Of a stretch of 64,000 nt of DNA, positions 49,020 through 57,485 are shown piece after piece. The notes beneath the pieces were generated by a model. It did no database searches. It saw only the letters and a program-made list of their open reading frames with translations, and was not told the DNA's origin. Made by a program: the position numbers and the translations under genes. This DNA is from Alloacidobacterium dinghuense (GTDB taxonomy: Bacteria > Acidobacteriota > Terriglobia > Terriglobales > Acidobacteriaceae). The stretch's first letter is position 1, and every line of letters begins with the position of its first letter. The stretch covers positions 1,612,001 through 1,676,000 of the forward strand of contig NZ_CP060394.1 of assembly GCF_014274465.1 (NCBI RefSeq), written 5' to 3'.

Positions 49020-49547
49020 ATGGCATATCTCGCGTTAGGTCTGTTTGGTTTCGTCGCGGTCGTTGCGCTCATTTATGCGCATGCACGGTCGCGAAAGCTG
49101 CTGGCCAAGGACTGGCAATCGCTGGTCACATCGATTGAACCCATGCACATGCGGGGACTTGAGATGGTTGCGCTCGATCATCTGGAGCCGCAAAAGAATC
49201 AGTTACGTCTAGAGCCCGACGAAATCTGGGGGCTGGTTGGTGGTAAGGAAGGTTTGCGGCGGATGGAGCACAACGCAGACTTAATGATTGCGCTGGCTGC
49301 CTACGTTCGCAACTGGAATTACGATCAGGCCATCATTGTGGCGGAGCGCATTCGCCATGACTCGGTCCAGTTGAAGCGGGCAGTTCGTAGAATTCGTTGG
49401 AACGCGCATATGCGCCGCGGTCAGATACGGATTCCGTTTTATGTTCATCAGGCGGCTGCGGCGTATTACCTGATGACCAAGCGTCTGCTGTCTCTCTACG
49501 AGACGAACCAATACCTTCTCTATCCGGTGCTGGCCGAGGCCCTGTAA
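49020..49547 (+). CDS. Membrane-anchored helical protein of unknown function
   Basis: 175 residues: an N-terminal membrane helix (YLALGLFGFVAVVALIYAHA), then a soluble, arginine-rich, mostly helical domain. Notable stretches are EPDEIWGLVGGKEGLRRMEH, YVRNWNYDQAIIVAERIRHD and VQLKRAVRRIRWNAHMRRGQ, ending with AAAYYLMTKRLLSLYETNQY. Family not recognised. It lies 6 bp after the seven-helix protein and is followed by a strong terminator, so the two (perhaps with the repeat gene) form one transcript. Confidence 0.7.
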   Translation: MAYLALGLFGFVAVVALIYAHARSRKLLAKDWQSLVTSIEPMHMRGLEMVALDHLEPQKNQLRLEPDEIWGLVGGKEGLRRMEHNADLMIALAAYVRNWNYDQAIIVAERIRHDSVQLKRAVRRIRWNAHMRRGQIRIPFYVHQAAAAYYLMTKRLLSLYETNQYLLYPVLAEAL

Positions 49548-49573
49548 AGAGCAGCTTATCTGATTTCAAGCTT

Positions 49574-49604
49574 GAAAAGCCCGGGTTCAGTTCCCGGGCT
49601 TTTC
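49574..49604. terminator. Bidirectional terminator between the membrane-protein gene and mtnA
   Basis: GAAAAGCCCGGG (49574-49585) and CCCGGGCTTTTC (49593-49604) form a perfect 12-bp stem with a 7-nt loop. The A/T base of the stem supplies a T-tract on both strands, suiting the convergent genes on either side. Confidence 0.9.
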
Positions 49605-49658
49605 TGCGTTGATATGGCGGAGCCTACCCCGAATGGCTCGCATGATGGATCAGCCTGC

Positions 49659-50717
49659 TTATCGGGCGGTTGGAATTGCCTCCAGCTCAGCCAAAGATTC
49701 CGCGTAGGGTGCGCGCAGCACGCCTCGTTCTGTAATGATGGCGGTGACGTATTTTGCCGGGGTTACGTCGAAGGCGGGGTTTTCGATGCCAACGCCGTGC
49801 GGAGTCAGCTGCTTGCCGGCATGGTGCGTGACCTCGCGCTCCGGGCGCTGTTCAATGGGAATGCCGTCGCCTGTTGGCGTGGCTGTGTCGATGGTGGACC
49901 AGGGCGCGGCCACGTAAAAGGGAATGCCGTGCTCCTTGGCCAGAATCGCTACGTTGTAGGTGCCGATCTTGTTGGCTACATCGCCGTTGGCAGCGATGCG
50001 GTCAGCGCCGACGACGACAGCTTTGATTTTCCCCTGGCGCATGAGGCTGGCAGCCATGTTGTCGCAAAGAACGGTTGTCGGAATGCCGTCGTGCATCAGT
50101 TCCCACGCTGTAAGACGAGCACCCTGCAGGAATGGGCGTGTTTCGTCGGCGTACACGTGGATAGCGCGTCCGCGTTCAACGGCAGCGCGGATGACACCGA
50201 GAGCCGTGCCGTAGCCGCAGGTGGCCAACGCTCCGGCATTGCAGTGGGTGAGCACCCCACCGGTTTCGGGAAGCAGTTCGGCGCCGTTTGCGCCCATGGT
50301 TTTGCACGCGGCGATGTCTTCGTCGTACATGACCTGAGCTTCCTTGATGAGAGCGTCGGCGATCCCTTCGCGAGTGATTCCGGGCTTTGAGGCAAGCGCA
50401 GAGAAGAGATCACGCATATGAGCGATGGCCCAGAAGAGGTTCACGGCCGTAGGACGCGTGGCGGCGAGCGTGTTGCAAATGGCGCCAAACTCTGTGGTCA
50501 GGTCGGAGATGCTTGTCGCTTTGCTCTCTTTCACTCCCAATGCGACGCCCATTGCCGCGGAAACACCAATGGCGGGCGCGCCGCGGACTACCATGGTGGT
50601 GATGACGTCAGCTACCTGCCGGTAGCTGGTGGCAAGCACATAGGTCTCTTCAAGCGGAAGCTTCGTCTGGTCCAGAAAGCGGACGCCATCCGCAGTCCAT
50701 TCAAGTGTAGGAATCAT
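49659..50717 (-). CDS. mtnA: S-methyl-5-thioribose-1-phosphate isomerase
   Basis: 352 residues, the normal MtnA length. N-terminal [20 protein letters not shown] (44-63), the catalytic cysteine C159 in [20 protein letters not shown], and the catalytic aspartate D239 in [20 protein letters not shown] are all in place. It converts 5-methylthioribose-1-phosphate to the ribulose form in methionine salvage. The related eIF2B-like family shares the fold, but these catalytic residues favour MtnA. No other mtn gene is in the window. Confidence 0.95.
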   Translation of the reverse strand: MIPTLEWTADGVRFLDQTKLPLEETYVLATSYRQVADVITTMVVRGAPAIGVSAAMGVALGVKESKATSISDLTTEFGAICNTLAATRPTAVNLFWAIAHMRDLFSALASKPGITREGIADALIKEAQVMYDEDIAACKTMGANGAELLPETGGVLTHCNAGALATCGYGTALGVIRAAVERGRAIHVYADETRPFLQGARLTAWELMHDGIPTTVLCDNMAASLMRQGKIKAVVVGADRIAANGDVANKIGTYNVAILAKEHGIPFYVAAPWSTIDTATPTGDGIPIEQRPEREVTHHAGKQLTPHGVGIENPAFDVTPAKYVTAIITERGVLRAPYAESLAELEAIPTAR

Positions 50718-50771
50718 CTTAAGTACAGTTTACAGGGTGAGAGGCGCGCGGCTCAAAGGCTCGAGCCGGAC

Positions 50772-51116
50772 TTATTTCTTCTGATCCTGATGAGCTTTGA
50801 GGCTTCTGATTCTGAACCATTTTGCCATGCCAAGCAGCGAAAGCAGGAAGCCGAAAGGAAGGCACATCAAGGCGACAATGAGCGCAAGCCAGCCCGAATT
50901 TGTGTGCGGACCTTGCGGGCCGATTCCACCGAAAGCGAATTGCGTCAGCGCTGCTGCCAGGATGCCTGCCGCAAGTGTCCCGATGCCGGATTGCAGGAGT
51001 TGACGCGTGCCATCGCCCTGCTCCGGTGGGACGGCGACCTGCTCCCCGCTTTGGGTTAGCGGCTGATGCTCCGGCGATTGTTCAGTCACGAGCGGCATGT
51101 ATTCCCTCAGCGCCAT
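50772..51116 (-). CDS. Small two-helix membrane protein of unknown function
   Basis: 114 residues. A proline/glutamine-rich N-terminus (about 1-40) is followed by two membrane helices (IGTLAAGILAAALTQFAFGG; WLALIVALMCLPFGFLLSLL) and a basic tail (KAHQDQKK). No family recognised. Its ATG overlaps the end of the DUF420 gene by 10 bp, so it is probably the last gene of the ctaB-ABC-DUF420 cluster. An alternative start is the ATG at 51098. Confidence 0.6.
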   Translation of the reverse strand: MALREYMPLVTEQSPEHQPLTQSGEQVAVPPEQGDGTRQLLQSGIGTLAAGILAAALTQFAFGGIGPQGPHTNSGWLALIVALMCLPFGFLLSLLGMAKWFRIRSLKAHQDQKK

Positions 51117-51652
51117 GCGGCCAGCATGGCATAGACTACGACTCCGGTGACAGAGACGTACAGCCAGATGGGGTAGGTGTAGCGGGCGATCTTTTTATGT
51201 TGTGGAAACCTTCCCGACAACGAAAAGAAAAACGTGATCAATATCATTGGCAACGCTACGACTGACAGCAGCACATGGCTGGCAAGCAAAACGAGATAGG
51301 CAAAACGGATTGGTCCGTGACCGGGGAAGATCATTTCTCCATGCAGAGCATGGTTGGTGATATAGCTGACCAGAAATAAAGACGAGAAGACAAACGCGGT
51401 GAGCATCGAAGCGCGATGCGCCGCAATATTGCGCTTGCGAATATTAGAGAATCCGATAACCAGCGCCACGGCGCTCATGGTATTGAAGAGGGCATTGAGC
51501 GCGGGCAGAAAGAGCAGGCGAGAAGCGTACTCCTGTGATGCCGGATGCACGTAGACCAGCCAGATCAGAAAGAGCGTGGCGATGACGCTGATTCCGATGA
51601 TGGTTGCGATGGGTGCCCGGCTGGTGGTCTCGGCGGCTTGCATTTGGTTCAT
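51107..51652 (-). CDS. DUF420 (CtaM/YozB-like) membrane protein
   Basis: 181 residues, five membrane helices. The DUF420 signature is visible: LPALNALFNTMSAVALVIGF, NIRKRNIAAHRASMLTAFVF with conserved histidine, YITNHALHG, and the final helix pair with IARYTYPIWLYVSVTGVVVY. Gram-positive relatives (CtaM) are required for heme-copper oxidase maturation. Here the gene sits in one cluster with heme O synthase, which supports a cytochrome oxidase role. It lies 6 bp from the ABC permease. Confidence 0.82.
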   Translation of the reverse strand: MNQMQAAETTSRAPIATIIGISVIATLFLIWLVYVHPASQEYASRLLFLPALNALFNTMSAVALVIGFSNIRKRNIAAHRASMLTAFVFSSLFLVSYITNHALHGEMIFPGHGPIRFAYLVLLASHVLLSVVALPMILITFFFSLSGRFPQHKKIARYTYPIWLYVSVTGVVVYAMLAAWR

Positions 51653-51658
51653 CGTTCC

Positions 51659-52489
51659 TCAGGCTGGTGGTTTGCTCGTTCTACGGTTGACGATGGCCCA
51701 TGACGCGGCGAAGGTCAGCAGGCAGAAGCCGATTGTTACGGCCATGTTGGTGGTGAGTGAGAACTCTGTGTGCTGCGTTGGAAAAAGCGCGATGCGCAGC
51801 GCGTCGACACCATAGGTGAGGGGATTAGCCTGCATGAGCGTCCGCAGCCAGCCGGACGCTCCGCCGGCAGGGAAGAGCGCGCCGGAGAGCATCCAGAGCG
51901 GCAGCAGGATCAGGTTCACGATGGCGTGGAAAGCCTGTGGCGAATCCATGGGCCATGCGATGGCGAAGCCCAGAGCCGTTAGCTCGAAGCTGATCATGAT
52001 AATGGTGGCGATGCTGATGGCGATGGCTTGCAGGTCGGGATGCACGCCGATCAGCGGCGTGAAGACGAGGAAGACAATTCCCTGAATGGCAGCAAGCGTT
52101 GCGCCGCCGAGAACCTTCCCGAGAACAATGGACGAGCGACTGACGGGTGCGGCGAGGACCGAGAGCAGAAAGCCTTCGTTGCGATCCTGGATGAGCGACA
52201 TCATGCTGAAGATCGCGGTGAAGAGCACGATCATGACGACAGCGCCGGGAAAAAAATATCCTAAGTATTGATCGGAGCCTGCGCTTCCTCCGCGGAAGCT
52301 ATGCGCAAAGCCGGAACCGAGCACAAACCAGAAAAGCAGCGGCGACGCGATCACGCCGACAACGCGGGCTTTTTGGCGGTAGAAGCGGACGATCTCACGC
52401 AGCCAGAGCGTATAGGCAGGCGTCCAGATGCCGACCTTCCTTACCGCCTGAATGCGGGGTGCGGGAGCTGTTGTGGCGATCGTGGCCAT
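51659..52489 (-). CDS. ABC-2 type permease
   Basis: 276 residues with six membrane helices (from VVGVIASPLLFWFVLGSGFA). ABC-2 features include YLGYFFPGAVVMIVLFTAIF, the coupling region MSLIQDRNEGFLLSVLAAPV with SRSSIVLGKVLGG, and MWMLSGALFPAGG-like periplasmic entry (LLPLWMLSGALFPAGGASGW). It pairs with the ATPase 2 bp upstream. Possible cargo includes heme, oxidase parts or lipids, since the pair is embedded between ctaB and DUF420; the sequence itself does not tell. Confidence 0.88.
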   Translation of the reverse strand: MATIATTAPAPRIQAVRKVGIWTPAYTLWLREIVRFYRQKARVVGVIASPLLFWFVLGSGFAHSFRGGSAGSDQYLGYFFPGAVVMIVLFTAIFSMMSLIQDRNEGFLLSVLAAPVSRSSIVLGKVLGGATLAAIQGIVFLVFTPLIGVHPDLQAIAISIATIIMISFELTALGFAIAWPMDSPQAFHAIVNLILLPLWMLSGALFPAGGASGWLRTLMQANPLTYGVDALRIALFPTQHTEFSLTTNMAVTIGFCLLTFAASWAIVNRRTSKPPA

Positions 52490-52491
52490 GG

Positions 52492-53502
52492 TTATTCACG
52501 CTCCCTTGTATCTTCCGGAGACTCGGTCCAGAAGCGGTGGCCGGTTCGTTGAATGAAGACGTCTTCGAGGCTGGGCTTTGCAACAGAAACGCCTTCGACG
52601 ATTCCGGGAAAGGCTTCAACCACATCGGTGACGAATCGGTGACCCTGCTCGCGTTCAAGGCGGACGGTAGTGCCGAGCACGGCAGGGGAGATGATGAAGC
52701 GGTTCGCAATCTTTTGCGCCAGGGCTTCGGCATCGGCTTCGCTGGCTGTTTCAAAGGTCACGACATCGCCGCCGATCTCGGATTTCAGATCGAAGGGCGA
52801 ACCGAGTGCAACGAGTTTGCCTTCGTTCAAAATGGCCAGGCGGTCGCAGTGCTCGGCTTCTTCCATCAGGTGCGTGGTGACGAGGACGGTTACGCCTTCC
52901 TCGTCGCGCAGCATGCGCAGGTATTGCCAGACATCGCGGCGCGCGCCGGGATCTAGCCCTGTTGAGGGCTCGTCGAGGAGCAGGACCGATGGCGAGTGGA
53001 TGAGTCCTTTGGCCAGTTCGACGCGGCGCTGCATGCCTCCGGACAGCGTTTCAACGGAATCCTTTGCGCGGTCAAGCAGGCCGACGCGCGCGAGCACCTC
53101 GCTGATGCGGCGTTTGAGGTGCGCGCCCGTGAGTCCATACAAATGGCCCTGATGCTTCAGGTTCTCAGCGACGGTGAGCTTGATGTCCAGGCTGCGCGCC
53201 TGAAAGACGATTCCGATCTGCTGACGGACTTTGTTGGGCTCGCGTGCTGCGTCGAATCCCTGAATGTGGGCTTTGCCACCCGTTGGCACCATCAGGGTCG
53301 AAAGAATGCGAAACAGAGTAGTTTTGCCGCTGCCGTTGGGGCCGAGCAGGCCGAAGATTTCAGCGGGGCGCACGTCGAAGGTGAGATGGTCGAGCGCAAG
53401 ACGCGAACCGTAGTTATGCGAGAGAGCATTCAGGGCAATGGGCGCTGGAGCGGAACTGGCTCGATTGGTGTCTGTCACTGCGTAATCTGTCGTTGTTGCC
53501 AT
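52492..53502 (-). CDS. ABC transporter ATP-binding subunit
   Basis: 336 residues. Walker A GPNGSGKTT (54-62), Q-loop IGIVFQARSLDIKLTVAENL, signature ETLSGGMQRRVELAKGLIHS, Walker B VLLLDEPSTGLDPGARRDVW, H-loop TTHLMEEAEHCDRL. The C-terminal ~90 residues form the DrrA-type extension, ending in FIQRTGHRFW. It energises the permease immediately downstream. The start ATG at 53502 follows a short gap after ctaB. Confidence 0.92.
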   Translation of the reverse strand: MATTTDYAVTDTNRASSAPAPIALNALSHNYGSRLALDHLTFDVRPAEIFGLLGPNGSGKTTLFRILSTLMVPTGGKAHIQGFDAAREPNKVRQQIGIVFQARSLDIKLTVAENLKHQGHLYGLTGAHLKRRISEVLARVGLLDRAKDSVETLSGGMQRRVELAKGLIHSPSVLLLDEPSTGLDPGARRDVWQYLRMLRDEEGVTVLVTTHLMEEAEHCDRLAILNEGKLVALGSPFDLKSEIGGDVVTFETASEADAEALAQKIANRFIISPAVLGTTVRLEREQGHRFVTDVVEAFPGIVEGVSVAKPSLEDVFIQRTGHRFWTESPEDTRERE

Positions 53503-53574
53503 AATTACTTCTAGAATTTGTTACCTCAGGGGCTTGAGCCCTTTTTTTCTAAAGTTAAAGCTCTCGTTACCTGT

Positions 53575-54585
53575 TTACTTTCCCAAGGCGTTCAACATCA
53601 GCACCGTAAGCAGCACGGGAAGGTAGATAACGCTCACCTTCAGCAGGTCGCGTGCGTACATTTTTGACTCTACCGTGCTGCGTGCGCGCGTAATGCGGGC
53701 GAAACGGATGGTGTATCCGAGGTAGACGATTCCGAGCAGCAGGGCAGTAACGCCGTAAACGCGGCCCGCTATATGCAGATAAACAGGAAGCAGGCTCACT
53801 GGAATCATGAGCACGGCGTACGTCAATGCTTCGAGCACGGTGGACCATCCGTCGGGCTGCACTACAGGCAGCATGCGAATTCCGGCGCGGCCGTAGTCTT
53901 CTTTGTAGAGCCACGAGATGGCCATGAAGTGCGGAAACTGCCAGACGAAGAGAATCGCAAAGAGCGCAACAGCAGGCCATTCGATGGCGCCACGGGCGGC
54001 TGTCCAGCCAAGCAGTGGAGGCATGGCGCCGGGGAAGGCTCCGATGAAGGTTGCGAGCGTCGTGCGCTGTTTAAGCGGCGTATAGACTGCGACGTAGCTG
54101 AAAGCGGTAATAAGTGTCAGCGTTCCGGTGACGAGATTCGTTTCGTAGGTAAGCCAGAGCGCGCCGGCGATGACGGCGATCATGCCCAGCATCACGCCAT
54201 GCGGCAGGCTGATGCGGCCTGACGCCATGGGACGCTGCGCCGTACGAATCATCTTCGCGTCGAGCTTGCGTTCGAAAGCCTCATTTAATGCGGCGGAGCC
54301 GGCGGATACAAGTCCGATCCCGACGAGGGCTGCGACCAGCCCCGGCTGCATGCTGCTGATGCCGCTGTGCATCGATCCGAGATAGAAGCCGGCCCACGCG
54401 GTCATCACAACCAGTGCCGTGACGCGAAATTTGAATAATTCAGCGTAGTCGGCGATGCGCGAGGCGGTTTCGCCGGCACGCAGGTGCGGCTGAGCCTGCT
54501 CTCTTGCGGGAGCCTCGCTGGGGGCGACAACCTGTTCTTCAGCGACAGGGGCGATGATCGGGGATGCGGGTGCGGCTGGCGTCAT
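53575..54585 (-). CDS. ctaB: Protoheme IX farnesyltransferase (heme O synthase)
   Basis: 336 residues, UbiA superfamily with about nine membrane helices after a proline/alanine-rich N-terminus. The prenyl-diphosphate site is ALNEAFERKLDAKMIRTAQR followed by PMASGRISLPHGVML. The second acidic region is in the FPHFMAISWLYKEDYGRAGI loop, also typical of CyoE/CtaB. It attaches farnesyl to heme B, giving heme O for terminal oxidases. First gene of the cluster with an ABC transporter and DUF420. Confidence 0.95.
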   Translation of the reverse strand: MTPAAPASPIIAPVAEEQVVAPSEAPAREQAQPHLRAGETASRIADYAELFKFRVTALVVMTAWAGFYLGSMHSGISSMQPGLVAALVGIGLVSAGSAALNEAFERKLDAKMIRTAQRPMASGRISLPHGVMLGMIAVIAGALWLTYETNLVTGTLTLITAFSYVAVYTPLKQRTTLATFIGAFPGAMPPLLGWTAARGAIEWPAVALFAILFVWQFPHFMAISWLYKEDYGRAGIRMLPVVQPDGWSTVLEALTYAVLMIPVSLLPVYLHIAGRVYGVTALLLGIVYLGYTIRFARITRARSTVESKMYARDLLKVSVIYLPVLLTVLMLNALGK

Positions 54586-54693
54586 GATTGCGCTACTCGC
54601 AAAAAATTGGATTGTGCGCCGGGAGCCACTCCTTCATGATAGCAAGCGGCCGAGCGAGTGTGGCTTACGCGGGGTCGCGGGTGAAGAAAGTTT

Positions 54694-55797
54694 TCAAACT
54701 ATGGGTGAAGTCGTCTCGACCGGATGGTGCTCAGCGATGATTGCTTCGGGCACGACGGCGTACTCGTCCAGCAGAACCGCAACGAGAACAGCGGTGGGAA
54801 CCGCGACCATTGCGCCAACAATGCCGTCGAAGGCCGCGCCCAGCAGCAGAGCGACGATGATCGCCAGACCGGGCAGATCGACACTATGACGCATGATGCG
54901 CGGGGTCAGGAACGAAGTCTCAACCTGTGCATAGATGGCGTAGAAAATAGCAACGCCAAGCACACGCCCCCAGGAATCGATCGCGGCAACGAGCAAGGCG
55001 AGGGTAATGGTGATGACAGCTCCGGCGATAGGGATGATGTTGAAGGCTCCCATCAGGACCCCTAAAGCGTAAGCGTACCGCACATGCAGCGCCAGGAAGA
55101 GGACGGTGCTGGACAAACCGAGCACCAGCATCAGCGAGGCCTGACCGAGCAGCCACTTGCCCATGCGTATCTCCGCGCGCGCCAAAGTCACATCCAGTCG
55201 CTGGCGCATATCGACGGGGAAGAAGCTCAGAACCCACTGATAGGCCGCCTCGCCTTCGAGCATGAAATAAACGGTAAGAATGATGGCGGTAATGATGTCG
55301 AAGAGCTTGCTAGCCCAGTTGCGTATCGACAAAAGCAGGTATGTGGCGAAGTTGGCGGCAAAATCCTGCAATTTGTCATTGAGCGCGGCCACGTCGACAT
55401 GTTGCAGAAAGGGGATGCGGCGTATGCGTAAGAGGACTTGGGGGCCGCGTGTCGGAAGCTCGTTAACGAATTCGCGGATGTCGCGCACAACCGGCGGAAA
55501 AGCGAAGATGAAAAAGAGAGCTGCCAAGCTGACGACAGCGAGAAAAAGAATGAGGATTGCAACACCGCGACCTGGCTGCCACTTGCCGATGCGCAGCTTC
55601 ATAATTCCGCGAACGACGGGCAACAGCACAACTGCGAAGAGCGCGCTGACGTAGAGTAACACCAAGACGTTGCGCACCACCCATGCCAGGTAGAGACCGA
55701 TGGCAAGCGCGAAGGTGAAGACAATATCGCTGCGCAGGGACCGCTGTCGCTTCACTGTCCCGTTCGTTGCTCGAACAGCGATCGGGGAATCGGTCAT
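54694..55797 (-). CDS. AI-2E family transporter (PerM/YdiK-like permease)
   Basis: 367 residues, about eight membrane helices. The N-terminal pair (TFALAIGLYLAWVVRNVLVL; FAVVLLPVVRGIM), an amphipathic middle (REFVNELPTRGPQVLLRIRR) and the conserved C-terminal block (YAYALGVLMGAFNIIPIAGA, VETSFLTPRIMRHSVDLPGL) are typical. Members act as ion/proton antiporters or signal exporters; a role in AI-2 export is known only for TqsA. It overlaps the aroK start by 4 bp. Confidence 0.85.
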   Translation of the reverse strand: MTDSPIAVRATNGTVKRQRSLRSDIVFTFALAIGLYLAWVVRNVLVLLYVSALFAVVLLPVVRGIMKLRIGKWQPGRGVAILILFLAVVSLAALFFIFAFPPVVRDIREFVNELPTRGPQVLLRIRRIPFLQHVDVAALNDKLQDFAANFATYLLLSIRNWASKLFDIITAIILTVYFMLEGEAAYQWVLSFFPVDMRQRLDVTLARAEIRMGKWLLGQASLMLVLGLSSTVLFLALHVRYAYALGVLMGAFNIIPIAGAVITITLALLVAAIDSWGRVLGVAIFYAIYAQVETSFLTPRIMRHSVDLPGLAIIVALLLGAAFDGIVGAMVAVPTAVLVAVLLDEYAVVPEAIIAEHHPVETTSPIV

Positions 55798-56357
55798 GCC
55801 AGAGTGTTTTCCTTTAAGAAAGCGCTGACCGCCGCCAGGATCTGCTGCGACGTTTCGTCGGGCGTAAGCTGTGCGGTCTGTATTACCAGATGCGCATTTC
55901 TGTAATGGGGAAGGCGGTCCTCGAACCGGCTCCGCAGGCGCTCGCGGTCATTCAGCACGGGACGAAGTGCGGCTCCGGGTTGCTGCTCGCAGCGCGAAAT
56001 CATGATCTCCAGCGTAGCTTCAAGAAAAACGATGCACGTTTCGGGGCTATTGAGGAGAGCTTCGCGGGTAGCTGCCGTCTCAACCGCTCCACCACCTAGA
56101 GCGAGCACCAGATGATGTTCGCTGAGAAGATCCCTGATGACTTCACTTTCAAGCTGGCGGAAGGACGCTTCTCCCTGCTGGGCAAAAATTTCCGCTATCG
56201 TCGCCCTAACTCGCGTCTCGAGCACGGTGTCTGTGTCCAAAAATCGCCACCGCAACTGCTGCGCGAGAAGTGCGCCGACGGTCGACTTGCCGGCTCCCAT
56301 AAATCCCACGAGCACAATACGCGAGATGCAGGCTGGCAATTGTGGATTTGTCTTCAT
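55794..56357 (-). CDS. aroK: Shikimate kinase
   Basis: 187 residues. P-loop GFMGAGKSTVG (18-28), the Mg/shikimate pair FLDTDTVLE (D41, D43), GEASFRQLESEVIRDLL with the shikimate-binding arginine, LALGGGAV (the GGGxV loop), and the lid RPVLNDRERLRSRFEDRLPH. It phosphorylates shikimate at the 3-OH in aromatic amino-acid biosynthesis. Cytoplasmic. The ATG at 56357 gives ten residues before the core, normal for the family. ATGA overlap with the AI-2E permease gene. Confidence 0.94.
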   Translation of the reverse strand: MKTNPQLPACISRIVLVGFMGAGKSTVGALLAQQLRWRFLDTDTVLETRVRATIAEIFAQQGEASFRQLESEVIRDLLSEHHLVLALGGGAVETAATREALLNSPETCIVFLEATLEIMISRCEQQPGAALRPVLNDRERLRSRFEDRLPHYRNAHLVIQTAQLTPDETSQQILAAVSAFLKENTLA

Positions 56358-56394
56358 GCGTTCTCTGCATTATAAGAACGCTTTACACCGCGGG

Positions 56395-56682
56395 CTATGA
56401 CCGTTTGTCTGAAGGTACAGGAGCCTTGTGGTTCGTCTCGCTGCGAATCGCGTTCTGGATGTTATTCCAGACCCCGGGACTCGGGTCATGAATAGGGAGC
56501 AGCAGCTTGGCCTGCGATGCGATGTATTCGAGATCACGCACAAGAGCGGCACAATTTTCGCAGCCGAGAACATGCTCGTCAGCGCTGACGTTCGCGCCAG
56601 ATTCAAACAGCTCCGGCAGTCTTTCCTGAAATTCCACGCAATTCATTGATTTCCCAGTTTGCCTGTCGCGAGCGCCGCTCAT
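56395..56682 (-). CDS. Zinc-finger anti-sigma factor (zf-HC2/ZAS-type), soluble
   Basis: 95 residues. The ZAS zinc site H-x3-C-x2-C is seen in [14 protein letters not shown], with an upstream cysteine in [13 protein letters not shown]. No membrane helix follows, so this is a short, soluble anti-sigma factor and may respond to redox or stress in the cytoplasm. It overlaps the sigma factor gene by ATGA, so the two are made together. The ATG at 56682 is used; the second methionine (MNCVEF) is an alternative. Confidence 0.8.
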   Translation of the reverse strand: MSGARDRQTGKSMNCVEFQERLPELFESGANVSADEHVLGCENCAALVRDLEYIASQAKLLLPIHDPSPGVWNNIQNAIRSETNHKAPVPSDKRS

Positions 56683-57311
56683 GCAATCGACTCCTCTTTC
56701 CGCTGTCCGGAACGCAGGAGGTCACGAAGCTTCATGCGCGCTTTATGTAGTTGCGATTTGCTATTGCCGATGGAACAGCTGAGCATGTCGGCAATTTCAT
56801 TGTGTTCGTAGCCTTCCACGTCGTGCAGCACGAAAACGAGCCGATAGCCGGGAGGCAAGTTTTCAACCGCGCGCTCAAGGGCGACGCGGTCAATCGAGCC
56901 GGAAAGCACCAGATCGCGCTCGCCGATATCTTTGCGAGGGCCGTCGTCCTGCGAAGGTTCCAGCGTTTCCTCAAGAGATACCTGCGGAAGTCCTTTCTTG
57001 CGCAGGTGCATGAGCACAACGTTTACTGCCAGACGATGCAACCAGGTAGAAAAGGCTGAATCACCACGAAACGTGCCAATTTTACGATAGAGCTGGAGAA
57101 ATGCTTCCTGCGTCAGGTCTTCGGCTTCAGCCACGTTACCGAGCATGCGAAGGCAAAGAGAGTACACCCTCCGTTTGTGGAGAGAATAGAGAATCTCGAA
57201 GGATGCCGCGTCGCCCTGCTGCGCTTTGGCGATCGCCTCCGCCTCTCCGGCAATCGGGGGATTTCGGCGCATGTGCTGCACTAATTTTGGTTGGGACGGT
57301 TCTACACTCAT
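56679..57311 (-). CDS. ECF sigma factor (RpoE/SigW-like)
   Basis: About 210 residues. Region 2: [20 protein letters not shown], then [20 protein letters not shown] and [20 protein letters not shown]. Region 4: [20 protein letters not shown] followed by [20 protein letters not shown]. The linker is acidic. It directs RNA polymerase to stress promoters and is held by the zinc-finger protein downstream. The ATG at 57311 is chosen because AGGTGAAG lies at a suitable distance; an ATG at 57395 would add 28 residues without a clear ribosome binding site. Confidence 0.92.
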   Translation of the reverse strand: MSVEPSQPKLVQHMRRNPPIAGEAEAIAKAQQGDAASFEILYSLHKRRVYSLCLRMLGNVAEAEDLTQEAFLQLYRKIGTFRGDSAFSTWLHRLAVNVVLMHLRKKGLPQVSLEETLEPSQDDGPRKDIGERDLVLSGSIDRVALERAVENLPPGYRLVFVLHDVEGYEHNEIADMLSCSIGNSKSQLHKARMKLRDLLRSGQRKEESIA

Positions 57312-57485
57312 CCGCACTTCACCTGTCTTGAAAATTCCACGCTTTGCGTCTCCCGTCAATCCACGGCTCAACTTTGTTTGTACGGCAACGGTCATAAGGG
57401 GTATCAGCCAACTGTCTTTGCGAGTTGTTTATGGGAAGGCAGTTCAGCGCAAATGGTTGCCAATCCGAAGGTTGGCGGACTTTGG

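Noticed and set aside
50758-50767. Perfect palindrome GGCTCGAGCC between mtnA and the small membrane-protein gene
   Set aside because: Only 10 bp, GC-rich, no spacing or repeat to support a binding site; too likely by chance.
53538-53570. Hairpin GGGC-TTGA-GCCC followed by seven T residues between ctaB and the ABC ATPase gene
   Set aside because: It would terminate plus-strand transcription, while both flanking genes are on the minus strand; not assigned as their terminator.
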